In this document: one piece after another, positions 7,560-15,194 of the stretch
Position numbering within the stretch: the first letter of the stretch is position 1
Layout: each line of letters opens with the position of its first letter
Notes under the pieces: generated by a model
The model's input: only the letters and a program-made list of their open reading frames with translations
Told to the model about the DNA's origin: nothing
Database searches by the model: none
Position numbers and translations under genes: made by a program
Source: Deltaproteobacteria bacterium
Lineage (GTDB): Bacteria; Desulfobacterota; Syntrophorhabdia; Syntrophorhabdales; Syntrophorhabdaceae
Assembly (NCBI GenBank): GCA_022711595.1
Contig: JAKLET010000012.1
Span: 36,813-100,812, forward strand
Reading direction: 5' to 3'
Length of the DNA stretch: 64,000 bases

Positions 7560-8399
7560 ATGGATTATTTTGCCGGTGTCGATATCGGGTCCACCATGAC
7601 AAAGGTGGTCATCATGAGCGACAGGATAGAAGCATCGCTCATAGGGCCTACGGGTCCTGAACACCGGAAACTTGCGAACAGAGTGATGGAGGAGGCGCTC
7701 GGCAAGGCGCGCCTTACCTTTGAAGACCTGAAATACATAGTTGCGACTGGATACGGCAGGATCAACGTTCCCTTTGCAGACCGACAGATCACTGAAATCA
7801 CCTGCCACGCGAAAGGCTTGCATAGCCTCCTCCCCACTGTAAAAACGGTCGTCGACGTCGGCGGCCAGGACAGCAAGGGTATCAAGATACAGAACGGCAA
7901 AGTGATGAACTTTGTCATGAACGACAAATGTGCCGCCGGTACGGGGCGCTTCCTTGAGATCATTGCCGATTCCCTTGGTGTGCCCCTCGAAAAGATAGGT
8001 GAGATATCACTGGCCGCTGAAAGAATAGCGGCAGTGAGCAGTACCTGCACGGTCTTCGCGGAACAGGAGATCATATCACGCCTTGCCAGCGGAGAGCCTA
8101 TTGCCAATCTTATTGCGGGAATTCACGACGCCGTCGCCACCCGGATCAGCTCGCTGGTAAAAAAACTGAATGTGGAGCCTGATATCGCTGTTACCGGCGG
8201 AGGGGCCAAGAACATCGGTCTTGTCAGGGCACTGGAATCGAAATTCGGATGCCCGCTCCTGGTACCGCCGGAGCCTCTTATAACGGGTGCCCTCGGCGCC
8301 GCGCTGATGGGAAAGGACATATGCGACAAGTACGCCGCAGAAGGGCAGAAGCCCACCCGAAGCAGCCGAGGCCTCGAGGAGGCGACATTCTTCAAATGA
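7560..8399 (+). CDS. bzdP: benzoyl-CoA-reductase-type ATPase subunit 1 (BcrAD/BadFG family)
   Basis: A 279-aa ATP-driven electron activator of the ASKHA fold. DIGSTMTK at 8-15 is the first phosphate loop and DVGGQDSK at 99-106 the second. Cys124 (NDKCAAGTG) and Cys163 (STCTVFAE) are the ligands that, one pair per subunit, hold a [4Fe-4S] cluster at the dimer interface. ATP hydrolysis here drives low-potential electrons into the catalytic pair encoded upstream. It keeps all canonical residues, unlike its partner downstream. AGGAG lies before the ATG. The P or Q assignment is by position only. Confidence 0.82.
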   Translation: MDYFAGVDIGSTMTKVVIMSDRIEASLIGPTGPEHRKLANRVMEEALGKARLTFEDLKYIVATGYGRINVPFADRQITEITCHAKGLHSLLPTVKTVVDVGGQDSKGIKIQNGKVMNFVMNDKCAAGTGRFLEIIADSLGVPLEKIGEISLAAERIAAVSSTCTVFAEQEIISRLASGEPIANLIAGIHDAVATRISSLVKKLNVEPDIAVTGGGAKNIGLVRALESKFGCPLLVPPEPLITGALGAALMGKDICDKYAAEGQKPTRSSRGLEEATFFK

Positions 8400-8410
8400 G
8401 GTTTTATTAG

Positions 8411-9184
8411 ATGGCTTTTGTACTCGGTATAGATGTTGGATCAGGTTTTTCGAAGGCCGTTGTTCTGGAGGGCGGCGTTATACGGTCCTTCGCCCTCATG
8501 CCTTCAGGAGGCGATTACCGGGAAGCCGGCCGCATGATATCACAGGAGACCCTCCGGAAGACAGACCTGACCATGGACGACATTGTTTATACCGTTGCTA
8601 CCGGCTATGGCGGGAACATGGTCGATCTTGCCGATCAGACCGCCACCGATATCTCGTGCAACGCGATGGGCGTGAATCATCTTTTCCCCTCCGTCAGGAC
8701 CGTCATTGATGTGGGCGCCCAGTACTCAAGGGCGATCCGGCTGGACGATGCCGGAAGGATCGCGAACTTCATAATGAACGAGAAGTGCGCCGGGGGGAGC
8801 GGAAAGTTCCTTCAGGTTGCCGCACGGATACTTCACATAAACGTGAGCGATATCGGGGAACTTTCCCAGAACGCTTTAAAGCCCGTCGAGTTCACGACGG
8901 GATGTGCTGTCTTTGCCGAATCGGAGGCGGTATCGCGTATCTCCGAAGGGGCTTCTCCTGCCGATATCCTTGCCGGAATCCACAATGCCATGGCTTCCAA
9001 GATCGTCACCCTTGTGACCCGTGTGGGTCTTGCCCCGGACTGCGCCGTGACGGGGGGCGGTGCTAAAGACATGGGCCTGGTCAGGGCTATCGAGACCGAG
9101 CTGGGCAAAAAGGTCTTTGTACCCGATGAACCCCAGATCACCGCGGCGCTGGGCGCGGCGCTCATAGCCAGCCAGCAGCTTTAA
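8411..9184 (+). CDS. bzdQ: benzoyl-CoA-reductase-type ATPase subunit 2, divergent
   Basis: A 257-aa second ATPase subunit starting 11 bases after the first. DVGSGFSK (8-15) and the two cluster cysteines Cys126 (NEKCAGGSG) and Cys165 (TGCAVFAE) are kept. The second nucleotide motif reads DVGAQYSR instead of DVGGQDSK. Two different ATPase subunits in one operon are typical of benzoyl-CoA reductases; simple hydroxyacyl-CoA dehydratases use one activator gene as a homodimer. That makes reduction of an aromatic CoA ester the preferred reading. A ferredoxin gene, often found with such operons, is not adjacent. Confidence 0.8.
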   Translation: MAFVLGIDVGSGFSKAVVLEGGVIRSFALMPSGGDYREAGRMISQETLRKTDLTMDDIVYTVATGYGGNMVDLADQTATDISCNAMGVNHLFPSVRTVIDVGAQYSRAIRLDDAGRIANFIMNEKCAGGSGKFLQVAARILHINVSDIGELSQNALKPVEFTTGCAVFAESEAVSRISEGASPADILAGIHNAMASKIVTLVTRVGLAPDCAVTGGGAKDMGLVRAIETELGKKVFVPDEPQITAALGAALIASQQL

Positions 9185-9290
9185 ACGGTTCCGGGCGTTT
9201 CCCTGTTCCATCGGTCCACTCTCCCTCTTTTCTTGACAAACGCCGGTCATACATGAGAAATCCATAGGTATCACATTAAAAGGAGCTGTT

Positions 9291-9839
9291 ATGAAAAAGG
9301 GTGCATTGATCTTCTTCGCGGTTATGTTCATGGTCGTCGTATTTGCCTGTATGCCCGCCGGCGCCGTCAAGCCCTGCGATATTTACACAAAGGCCGACGC
9401 GGAGGCCTTCTTCAAGGAGAAGGTCTCATCACAGAGGGCCGATAAGACCGCGGCGCCCGCCGGCAACAGCTGCAGCTACTTTTACAAGAAAAAGGGCGGC
9501 ACGTTCAGCATGAAACTGAGGGTTTCCTCGACAGATGAGATCAAAAACGAAGGTATCTTCAATTCCGCCAAAGATTATTTTGAAAGGCAGAAGAAGGCCC
9601 GCATAAAGAGCGGCAGCGCTCAGAAGAGTCTGAAGATGGTCCCGGGAGTGGGCGACGAAGCCTTCTGGAGCGGCAGCTCCCTCTGGATCGTCAAGGGTGA
9701 TAATCTCATAAATATCGCGGTCCGCACCGAACTCACCGGGAGTTTTAAGAACAGGGACGCAATGGATAAGGCACGTGAGGAGCAGGACCTCGACCAGTCC
9801 AAAAAGGTTGCAGAGAAGTTCCTGTCGAAGATGAAATAA
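9291..9839 (+). CDS. exported protein of unknown function
   Basis: A 182-aa protein with a clear signal peptide (hydrophobic residues about 5-20, then PAGA). After it comes CDIYTKADAEAFF and a second cysteine (SCSYFY), spaced as in small periplasmic or lipoprotein domains of the DUF3558-like type, where the two cysteines may be linked. The C-terminal half is Lys-rich and ends in a short amphipathic helix. AAAAGGAG precedes the start. It is followed closely by another exported protein, so the two may be cotranscribed. Function not recognised. Confidence 0.75.
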   Translation: MKKGALIFFAVMFMVVVFACMPAGAVKPCDIYTKADAEAFFKEKVSSQRADKTAAPAGNSCSYFYKKKGGTFSMKLRVSSTDEIKNEGIFNSAKDYFERQKKARIKSGSAQKSLKMVPGVGDEAFWSGSSLWIVKGDNLINIAVRTELTGSFKNRDAMDKAREEQDLDQSKKVAEKFLSKMK

Positions 9840-9868
9840 GACCGGGACCGCTAAAAAGGATGACCACC

Positions 9869-10828
9869 ATGAATATGCTGAAAAGTTATGTGCTGTGCCT
9901 TCTGTTCATTGCGGTGTTTTTTTCAAACACCCTGGCAGGGGAACGGGTGCAGGCGAAACCGGATGATCTATCTCCCCCTGTGCGGGGATTGAGGATCACC
10001 GGCATCGAGATGTTGAAAGAACAGGTGTATGCCCTGGTTTCAGTCGAATTCCCAAAGGAATGGCCGAACCCGAAATTCACCGTGGAAGTGAGCGGGAAAC
10101 CGATGAGGTCGCGGATCCAGTCCGGCGGTTTTTCGACGGACCGAGCAGTCTCCGGCATCCTTTTTGTCCCGGGAAAGGCAGGCAGCAAGTCGGTGACGGT
10201 CAAGATCGTTGCGGATGGGAAAAAGGCCGAGGCAAAGACCGTCCTCGACTGGAAACCGGGACCTTTCCTGACAATCTTGCAGCATACAGGTGACCGGGAG
10301 ATGATCTTTGCAAAAGAGAAATTCACTCTCCTGGCGGCCAACATCAATGATGTGATGGTGCTTTTGAACGGCAACGATGTCTATTCAAAAGTGTCAGGCG
10401 GTGACATGACCCTGCGTTCCTTCGAACCGGTATGGAAGAAAGGCAAGAACACCCTCACGGTAATTGCGAAGGGCCCCGGGGGAAGCGCCAGCGCCAGGAA
10501 CTACACCTTTTTCTACCTCGGCGGCGGCGGAGCCCTTGCCGTGGATGAAACGGCGGTTCTCTGTTACGGCCGGGAAGGGAGCAAGAGCGGTCCTTTCTAC
10601 GACCTCTTTGTTGAAGGGGACACCGTTACCCCGGGAAAGGAAGCGGCCGCACAGGTCTATGCCCTGGACAAGGAAGGCTGGCTTGCCAGCGAAACACGTC
10701 TCACCCGGGAGTTCAAGGGCAGGCAGGCGGGGACATCAAAGATACGCGTCATGGTAAAACATCATTTCCTGGGGAGCATGGAACAGGAGAGGGAGATGAC
10801 GATAACAGTAAAAGAAAGTAACAGGTAA
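9869..10828 (+). CDS. exported beta-rich protein of unknown function
   Basis: About 319 aa. The ATG at 9869 is preferred over the one at 9860 because AAAAAGGA then has a normal 8-base spacing. A signal peptide (LCLLFIAVFF, then SNTLAG) leads to a mature part rich in beta-strand-like segments and Gly/Val, consistent with Ig-like or other secreted sandwich domains. No catalytic motif or cysteine pair is evident. It begins about 30 bases after the preceding exported protein and ends at a large repeat tract. I cannot assign a role. Confidence 0.7.
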   Translation: MNMLKSYVLCLLFIAVFFSNTLAGERVQAKPDDLSPPVRGLRITGIEMLKEQVYALVSVEFPKEWPNPKFTVEVSGKPMRSRIQSGGFSTDRAVSGILFVPGKAGSKSVTVKIVADGKKAEAKTVLDWKPGPFLTILQHTGDREMIFAKEKFTLLAANINDVMVLLNGNDVYSKVSGGDMTLRSFEPVWKKGKNTLTVIAKGPGGSASARNYTFFYLGGGGALAVDETAVLCYGREGSKSGPFYDLFVEGDTVTPGKEAAAQVYALDKEGWLASETRLTREFKGRQAGTSKIRVMVKHHFLGSMEQEREMTITVKESNR

Positions 10829-11044
10829 TAGGTTATAGGTTATAGGCCATGGGAAAGGAAAGAAAGTTATTCACATGGCCACTTTTTTTGTTTTTCCTAT
10901 AACCCATTATCCATCACCCATCACCCATTACCCATCACCCATCACCCATCACCCATCACCCATCACCCATCACCCATCACCCATCACCCATCACCCATCA
11001 CCCATCACCCATCACCCATCACCCATCACCCATCACCCATCACC
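10827..11044. repeat. heptanucleotide repeat tract with inverted partner
   Basis: From about 10903 to 11044 a CCCATCA unit is repeated roughly 20 times, with variants CCCATTA and TCCATCA at the left end. Before it, 10827-10859 holds the complementary type of unit (GGTAATA, GGTTATA twice, GGCCATG), so the ends can fold back. It fills the space between two convergent genes, and no gene is seen in it. Replication slippage is expected to make the copy number vary. Confidence 0.9.
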
Positions 11045-11051
11045 TTTCTTG

Positions 11052-11948
11052 TTAAGGTTCTGTCGGTGCGTTGGGATCTTTCATCCACTCTTCCGATGAA
11101 CCGTCGTAGCTTTTCACGTTCTTGTAACCGAGTACGTCACTCATGATAAAGACCCAGACACTGCACAGTCTCCCCGTATCGCAGTACACGATGATCTCTT
11201 TCGAGGTGTCGGTGCCGACTGCTTTCGCGGCAAGGTCGGAGAGTTCCTTCCTGTTCTTGAATGTTCCATCCTTATTGTATGCTGCCATGGCGGGGAGATT
11301 GACCGCACTTTTTATTCTGCCCGCTTTTGCTACGAAATCAAGCTTCTGTTTGCCTTCGTAAAAATCGGCCCCCCTCGCATCGACAATGACTGCCTTGCCG
11401 ATGGCACCGATCACATGACCTTTTTTAGCGAATATCGCTTCGTTGACCTTTACCTGATATTTTGTCTGTTTCGGTTTCACCGCATCCGTGGAAAGGGGTT
11501 TTTTGTCGGATTTCCACTTATCGTAGCCTCCGTCCAGGACCGCCACATTCTCAATCCCGGCGTACCTGAGCGTCCACGCGACCCTGGTGATGCCGGAACG
11601 GTTCGGGGGAAGATCGGCATCGCCCACGACAACTACGAGGGAGTCAGGGCTTATACCGGCCGAACCTATTATGTCCGCGAGATCATCGAGGGGTGGAATT
11701 TCGTTTCTCAGGCCGGTCTTCATCACGGCCCAGGTATTGAAAAAGACATTGACGGCCCCGGGTATATGCCCGGTTTTATAGTCCTCGACCTTCCTGATAT
11801 CGACGATCACAAGTTTCGGGTTGTTCATGTTCTTTGCCAGCCAGTCGGTAGATACCACGGGCTCTATGTCCCTCGCGGCGGACACAAAAGGAATGAGCAG
11901 CATTGATATGAAAACAAAGATAGTACAGTATAAAACTCCTCTTTTCAT
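11052..11948 (-). CDS. exported two-domain rhodanese (sulfurtransferase)
   Basis: A 298-aa sulfurtransferase with a signal peptide (residues about 1-24), so it acts outside the cytoplasmic membrane. It has two rhodanese domains. The N-terminal one (about 30-150) has no catalytic cysteine in its loop (VGDADLPPNRSG). The C-terminal one has Cys256 in YCDTGRLCS, the persulfide-carrying position. Thiosulfate or another sulfane donor is the usual substrate. It starts 13 bases after the multihaem cytochrome gene, so both are probably on one transcript. That suggests periplasmic sulfur redox chemistry, which is inference. Confidence 0.88.
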   Translation of the reverse strand: MKRGVLYCTIFVFISMLLIPFVSAARDIEPVVSTDWLAKNMNNPKLVIVDIRKVEDYKTGHIPGAVNVFFNTWAVMKTGLRNEIPPLDDLADIIGSAGISPDSLVVVVGDADLPPNRSGITRVAWTLRYAGIENVAVLDGGYDKWKSDKKPLSTDAVKPKQTKYQVKVNEAIFAKKGHVIGAIGKAVIVDARGADFYEGKQKLDFVAKAGRIKSAVNLPAMAAYNKDGTFKNRKELSDLAAKAVGTDTSKEIIVYCDTGRLCSVWVFIMSDVLGYKNVKSYDGSSEEWMKDPNAPTEP

Positions 11949-11960
11949 CGGGTGCCTCCT

Positions 11961-13226
11961 TTATTTTATTGGCTTTGGAGTATAAAGCAAAAGCTCGTTC
12001 GCTTTTGAACCGTTCTTGAGAAGCTTGTCTTTGGTGAGAAAGTCCTGTTTTTCAACGTGGCAGATCTCGCAGGAGCGCGTCCGCTCGGTCCTTTTCTTGA
12101 TATTGTGCGTCGCCGCGTCCCAGTAATTTGGGAGCGCGTCGTACTTTTCCATGGCAATCCCCGCAGCCTTAAAGGTGTTTCTGACAGTGGGGATGACCCG
12201 AAGGGTGGTGACGGTCTTTTTATCTCTCGGGCTCAGGCCCAGGATAAAGCCGGGCTTTGATGTGGCGCCTTTTCCCAGGTGGCAGTCATAGCAGTTCCTG
12301 TAAGTGCCGCCGGAGTGACAGGCATAGCAGCTCACCCTGTTATTATGCTGTGCGTGGGAGGTTTTCGCCTTTTCCGTTTTTTCGTCGCCGATTTTATGGC
12401 ATCCCGTGCACGACGGTTTTTCCTTCACCTCTTTCTTGGTTTTATATACCGATGCGGTACCGTGGAACTCAGCTTTTTTGTGACAGTCAAGGCAGGTCAT
12501 GCCCTTCTGGTAATGGACGTCGGCCGAGCCGCCGTAATCACCGGTGTATTCGGGGTATACCCGGCCGCCGTGGCACATGGCGCAGGTCTTTCCGTCATCC
12601 TTTTTAACGAACTGGTGGTTCTTGATGAACCCCGTGGTGATGCCGCCTATCTTCGGAGACATAACGTGGCAGTCGCCGCAGGAGGCGTGGCAGCTTCTGC
12701 ATGATTTCTGGAAGACCTTTTCGTCGAATATCTTCTGTTCCTTGGAGGAGAACCTGCCCGAGACGCCGTGCCTGAGGCCCGCGGTTGTGAAGTGCAGCGA
12801 ATCTTTATATGTTTTTGCGACATTGTCGTGGCATTTTCCGCATATCTTGAGGTCTGACGAGGGCCTTTTCACGAACCCGGCATGGGCCTTTTCCCTTGAT
12901 ACGCCCTTTTCATCGCCTTTATGGCATGACGCGCACCCATCAACGAAATGCGGGTCTGCATCGATGAGTTTTTTATCCACAAGGAATGCCTTGTATTTGA
13001 GTTCCGCCGGCACCGACGGAGGGGCTCCGGCTCACCCCTCACCCTCTTCCATGATCACCCTGGGAGGTTTATGGAGGGATTTGAGCAGCTGGTCGTTGGT
13101 GTGGCATTTCACGCAGCTTGATTCAGCTCCGTATGTTAAAAACGGGAGCACAAAAGTGCCCGCAAGGAGAAAAATGCTGATCAATGGGAAAAAACTGGTA
13201 TATCTTTCCAGGCGGGGATTTTTCAT
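11961..13226 (-). pseudogene. 11-haem cytochrome c gene interrupted by in-frame TGA
   Basis: One reading frame from ATG 13226 to 11961 is broken only by a TGA at 13032-13034. Before it lie a signal peptide and the first haem site (CVKCH). After it the same frame continues with ten more CxxCH sites (CASCH, CGKCH, CRSCH, CGDCH, CAMCH, CLDCH, CTGCH, CYACH, CYDCH, CEICH). The downstream part alone has no signal peptide, so it could not be matured if started at the internal GTG (13013). Explanations are a nonsense mutation, a base-call error, or recoding. A GCCGG/CCGGC inverted repeat follows the TGA at once. The family is periplasmic electron-transfer multihaem cytochromes; the rhodanese gene follows. 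Confidence 0.75.
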
Positions 13227-13329
13227 GGACACCTTAAGAAAGGTTAGCGATGCGGGGAGATTTTGTCAAGAGCCGCCGGAAAGATCCAGAGTTGAAAGGC
13301 ACGAGGCACGAAAAAAAACAAGATCAGGA

Positions 13330-14511
13330 TCAGAATTCGGAGAAGAGAGCGGAGAAGTCTATCCCCCCGATCACTGTTTCCCTGTATTTTTCCCCTATTG
13401 ACCGGCGGGCCTCCATGAGATCGGCCGACTTGACCCCGTTTTCCAGAGAACAATACGTCTCGACGTAGGCGGTGAGGTCGTCTACAACCTTTGCCATCTT
13501 TCCGTCGCGCGGATTGAAACGGTCTTCGTTATATTCACGGGATATCGTGTCCGTTTCGATCTTGAGGGTTTTGCCTTCAATCGTGACAACGCTGGAGAAT
13601 TCATCTTCCGTGAACATTTTCATCTCCCGGTGCCATTCGCCGGGTATGAGATTGAAGACCTCCTTGTCCATTTGTTCTTTTTCGTATGCCTTGATGAGCG
13701 AGTCGAGGCCTTCGATGGAACGCTTGACGGGAGAGATGATATCCCTGGTAAGCACCTCCGGCAGGTCGTGGAAAAGACCGGTGAAATAATTATTGAAACA
13801 TCGTTTCGGGCAAGCCCCTAACTTGAGCGAAAAAAGGTAGGAAAGAATGGCCACGATCAGCATGTGCCCGAGGACCGACGTTCTGGGTATCATGTTTATA
13901 TGGCTCCAGCGGTATTGGAAACGAAGCTGTCCGCACAAATCCATGAAATTCCTGTATTTCTCGTACAGGGCAAGCTGCTGGATGCCGGCCAGGTCATAAT
14001 AGCGCTCCTGCTTTTGCTGGAGGAAACCCTTGATGGCAGGTATCTCATAACCGGAGGGGTTTGCCCTTTCGATAATGTCGAATTCCCAGCGGGTGGCGTA
14101 AAAGTGGGCCGCGCCGAGCACCCGCTTGTTTATGGTGTTGTCCGTGCTGGAGAAATAATGCCTGAAGCGACCGACGAAGTCCTGCCCCAAGGGGGAGATG
14201 ACAGGCTCCAGTTTTTTGTAGACCCACTTCGTCAGTTCCTCGTACTTTTTCCGGTCTTCCTTGATCCTGTTGAATATCTGGGGCTTCAGGTCCGTTATGA
14301 CAAGTCTCTCGAGGAACTCGAAAAGCCCGCCTTCGATCACTTCCAGCCAGTTGAACCCTTTCTTCGATTCCTCAAACTTGCCCAGGAAATAGGCGATGGT
14401 CATTTTATGCGCCTGTTTGTCCAGTTCCTTGAGCTCAACAGGCCGTATCTTGTCATTCCAGCGCTGCATGGCAGCGGCACTGAATATCTCCAGGATGAAT
14501 TCCTTGGTCAT
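13330..14511 (-). CDS. HD-domain phosphohydrolase-type protein
   Basis: A 393-aa protein whose central region carries HD-type metal-ligand motifs: LGHMLIVAIL for the first His and LFHDLPEVLTRDI for the His-Asp pair. It resembles the YfbR/HD_3 group of nucleotide or phosphate monoester hydrolases, but with long N- and C-terminal helical extensions. AAAGGGGA precedes the ATG. No membrane segments. Its substrate is not evident. It stands alone between the cytochrome gene and a repeat-rich gap. Confidence 0.75.
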   Translation of the reverse strand: MTKEFILEIFSAAAMQRWNDKIRPVELKELDKQAHKMTIAYFLGKFEESKKGFNWLEVIEGGLFEFLERLVITDLKPQIFNRIKEDRKKYEELTKWVYKKLEPVISPLGQDFVGRFRHYFSSTDNTINKRVLGAAHFYATRWEFDIIERANPSGYEIPAIKGFLQQKQERYYDLAGIQQLALYEKYRNFMDLCGQLRFQYRWSHINMIPRTSVLGHMLIVAILSYLFSLKLGACPKRCFNNYFTGLFHDLPEVLTRDIISPVKRSIEGLDSLIKAYEKEQMDKEVFNLIPGEWHREMKMFTEDEFSSVVTIEGKTLKIETDTISREYNEDRFNPRDGKMAKVVDDLTAYVETYCSLENGVKSADLMEARRSIGEKYRETVIGGIDFSALFSEF

Positions 14512-14587
14512 GTTTCCCCTTTCTTTCCATTATTTTAAAAAATATAGAGGAAGAAAGAAAGGGGAAACGGCTGATGGGAAGAAGACA

Positions 14588-14738
14588 GGTGATGGGTTAT
14601 AGGTTATTGGTTATGGGAAAAACTATCAGGTTTGTCCGGTTGAAAATATTCAAGTCTTTAACTGAAGAAACTGAATAAACCGGAAAAACCATACAAACGG
14701 ATTTTCCAACCATCACCTATAACCTATAACCTATAAAT
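14588..14738. repeat. nested fold-back repeats
   Basis: The outer arms are 7-bp units (GGTGATG GGTTATA GGTTATT on the left; CCTATAA repeats on the right). The inner arms are 9-bp-type units (AGGTTTGTCCGGTT on the left; AAACCGGAAAAACC on the right). The whole tract can fold as a long imperfect hairpin. It occupies the gap between two minus-strand genes, after the terminator of the thiolase operon. No gene is seen in it. Confidence 0.75.
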
Positions 14739-14739
14739 C

Positions 14740-14767
14740 AAAAAGGCTGCCCGGAGGCAGCCTTTTT
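14740..14767 (-). terminator. intrinsic terminator of the thiolase/DUF35 operon
   Basis: GGCTGCC and GGCAGCC with a CGGA loop, flanked by A5 and T5, 18 bases after the DUF35 stop. The symmetry lets it work in both directions. Confidence 0.85.
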
Positions 14768-14785
14768 GATTGCATTGCGTTTTCG

Positions 14786-15193
14786 TTATGCCTTTGCTAT
14801 TTCGAAGGATACCTGGCCGTCATCGTACTTGAGGGGCCGCACTGTTACATCCATACCAATCTTGGGATCGCTGAAATCTTTTGCGAGGCGGGCGAAAGCC
14901 TTGACGCCTGCGCCGAAATCGACGACCGCCATGGTATAGGGCGCATCTGCTTCGAAACCGAAGGGGGCATACATAGCCGTGGTGAAGGTTTCGAGGGTGC
15001 CCTTCTTGGGCAGTTCAAACCAGTCCATCTCCTTTGAGAGGCAGGCGGCGCAATCGGCCCTTGGAGGGAAATATTTCGCTCCGCACTGTTTGCAGACTGT
15101 GCCTTCCACCTTGCCCTCTGCGAGGAGGTCGACGAACTTTCCTGTTTTCGTGAAACTGGTGAAGCTTTTTCTTCCAAATTTATCGAATCCCAT
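14786..15193 (-). CDS. DUF35 zinc-ribbon/OB-fold partner of a thiolase
   Basis: About 135 aa. The ATG at 15193 follows GGGAGGGA and overlaps nothing; a longer frame start at 15208 would overlap the thiolase. A zinc ribbon with Cys34, 37, 48 and 51 (CKQC, CAAC) is followed by an OB fold. Such proteins channel or stabilise acyl-CoA substrates for non-standard thiolases; the benzylsuccinate-pathway BbsA and the archaeal DUF35 subunits are precedents. The ATG lies one base after the thiolase TAA, so translation is probably coupled and the two form one complex. Confidence 0.88.
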   Translation of the reverse strand: MGFDKFGRKSFTSFTKTGKFVDLLAEGKVEGTVCKQCGAKYFPPRADCAACLSKEMDWFELPKKGTLETFTTAMYAPFGFEADAPYTMAVVDFGAGVKAFARLAKDFSDPKIGMDVTVRPLKYDDGQVSFEIAKA

Positions 15194-15194
15194 C

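Noticed and set aside
10903..11044. CRISPR array
   Set aside because: The unit is 7 bases with no spacers; it is a simple tandem repeat.
10875..11099. 74-aa frame with (SPITHHP)n repeats
   Set aside because: It is a translation of the heptanucleotide repeat, without ribosome site or continuation.
13032..13060. Confident selenocysteine codon in the cytochrome
   Set aside because: The stem after the TGA lacks a clear bacterial SECIS loop, and the site is in a linker rather than at a redox position. Kept only as one option in the findings.
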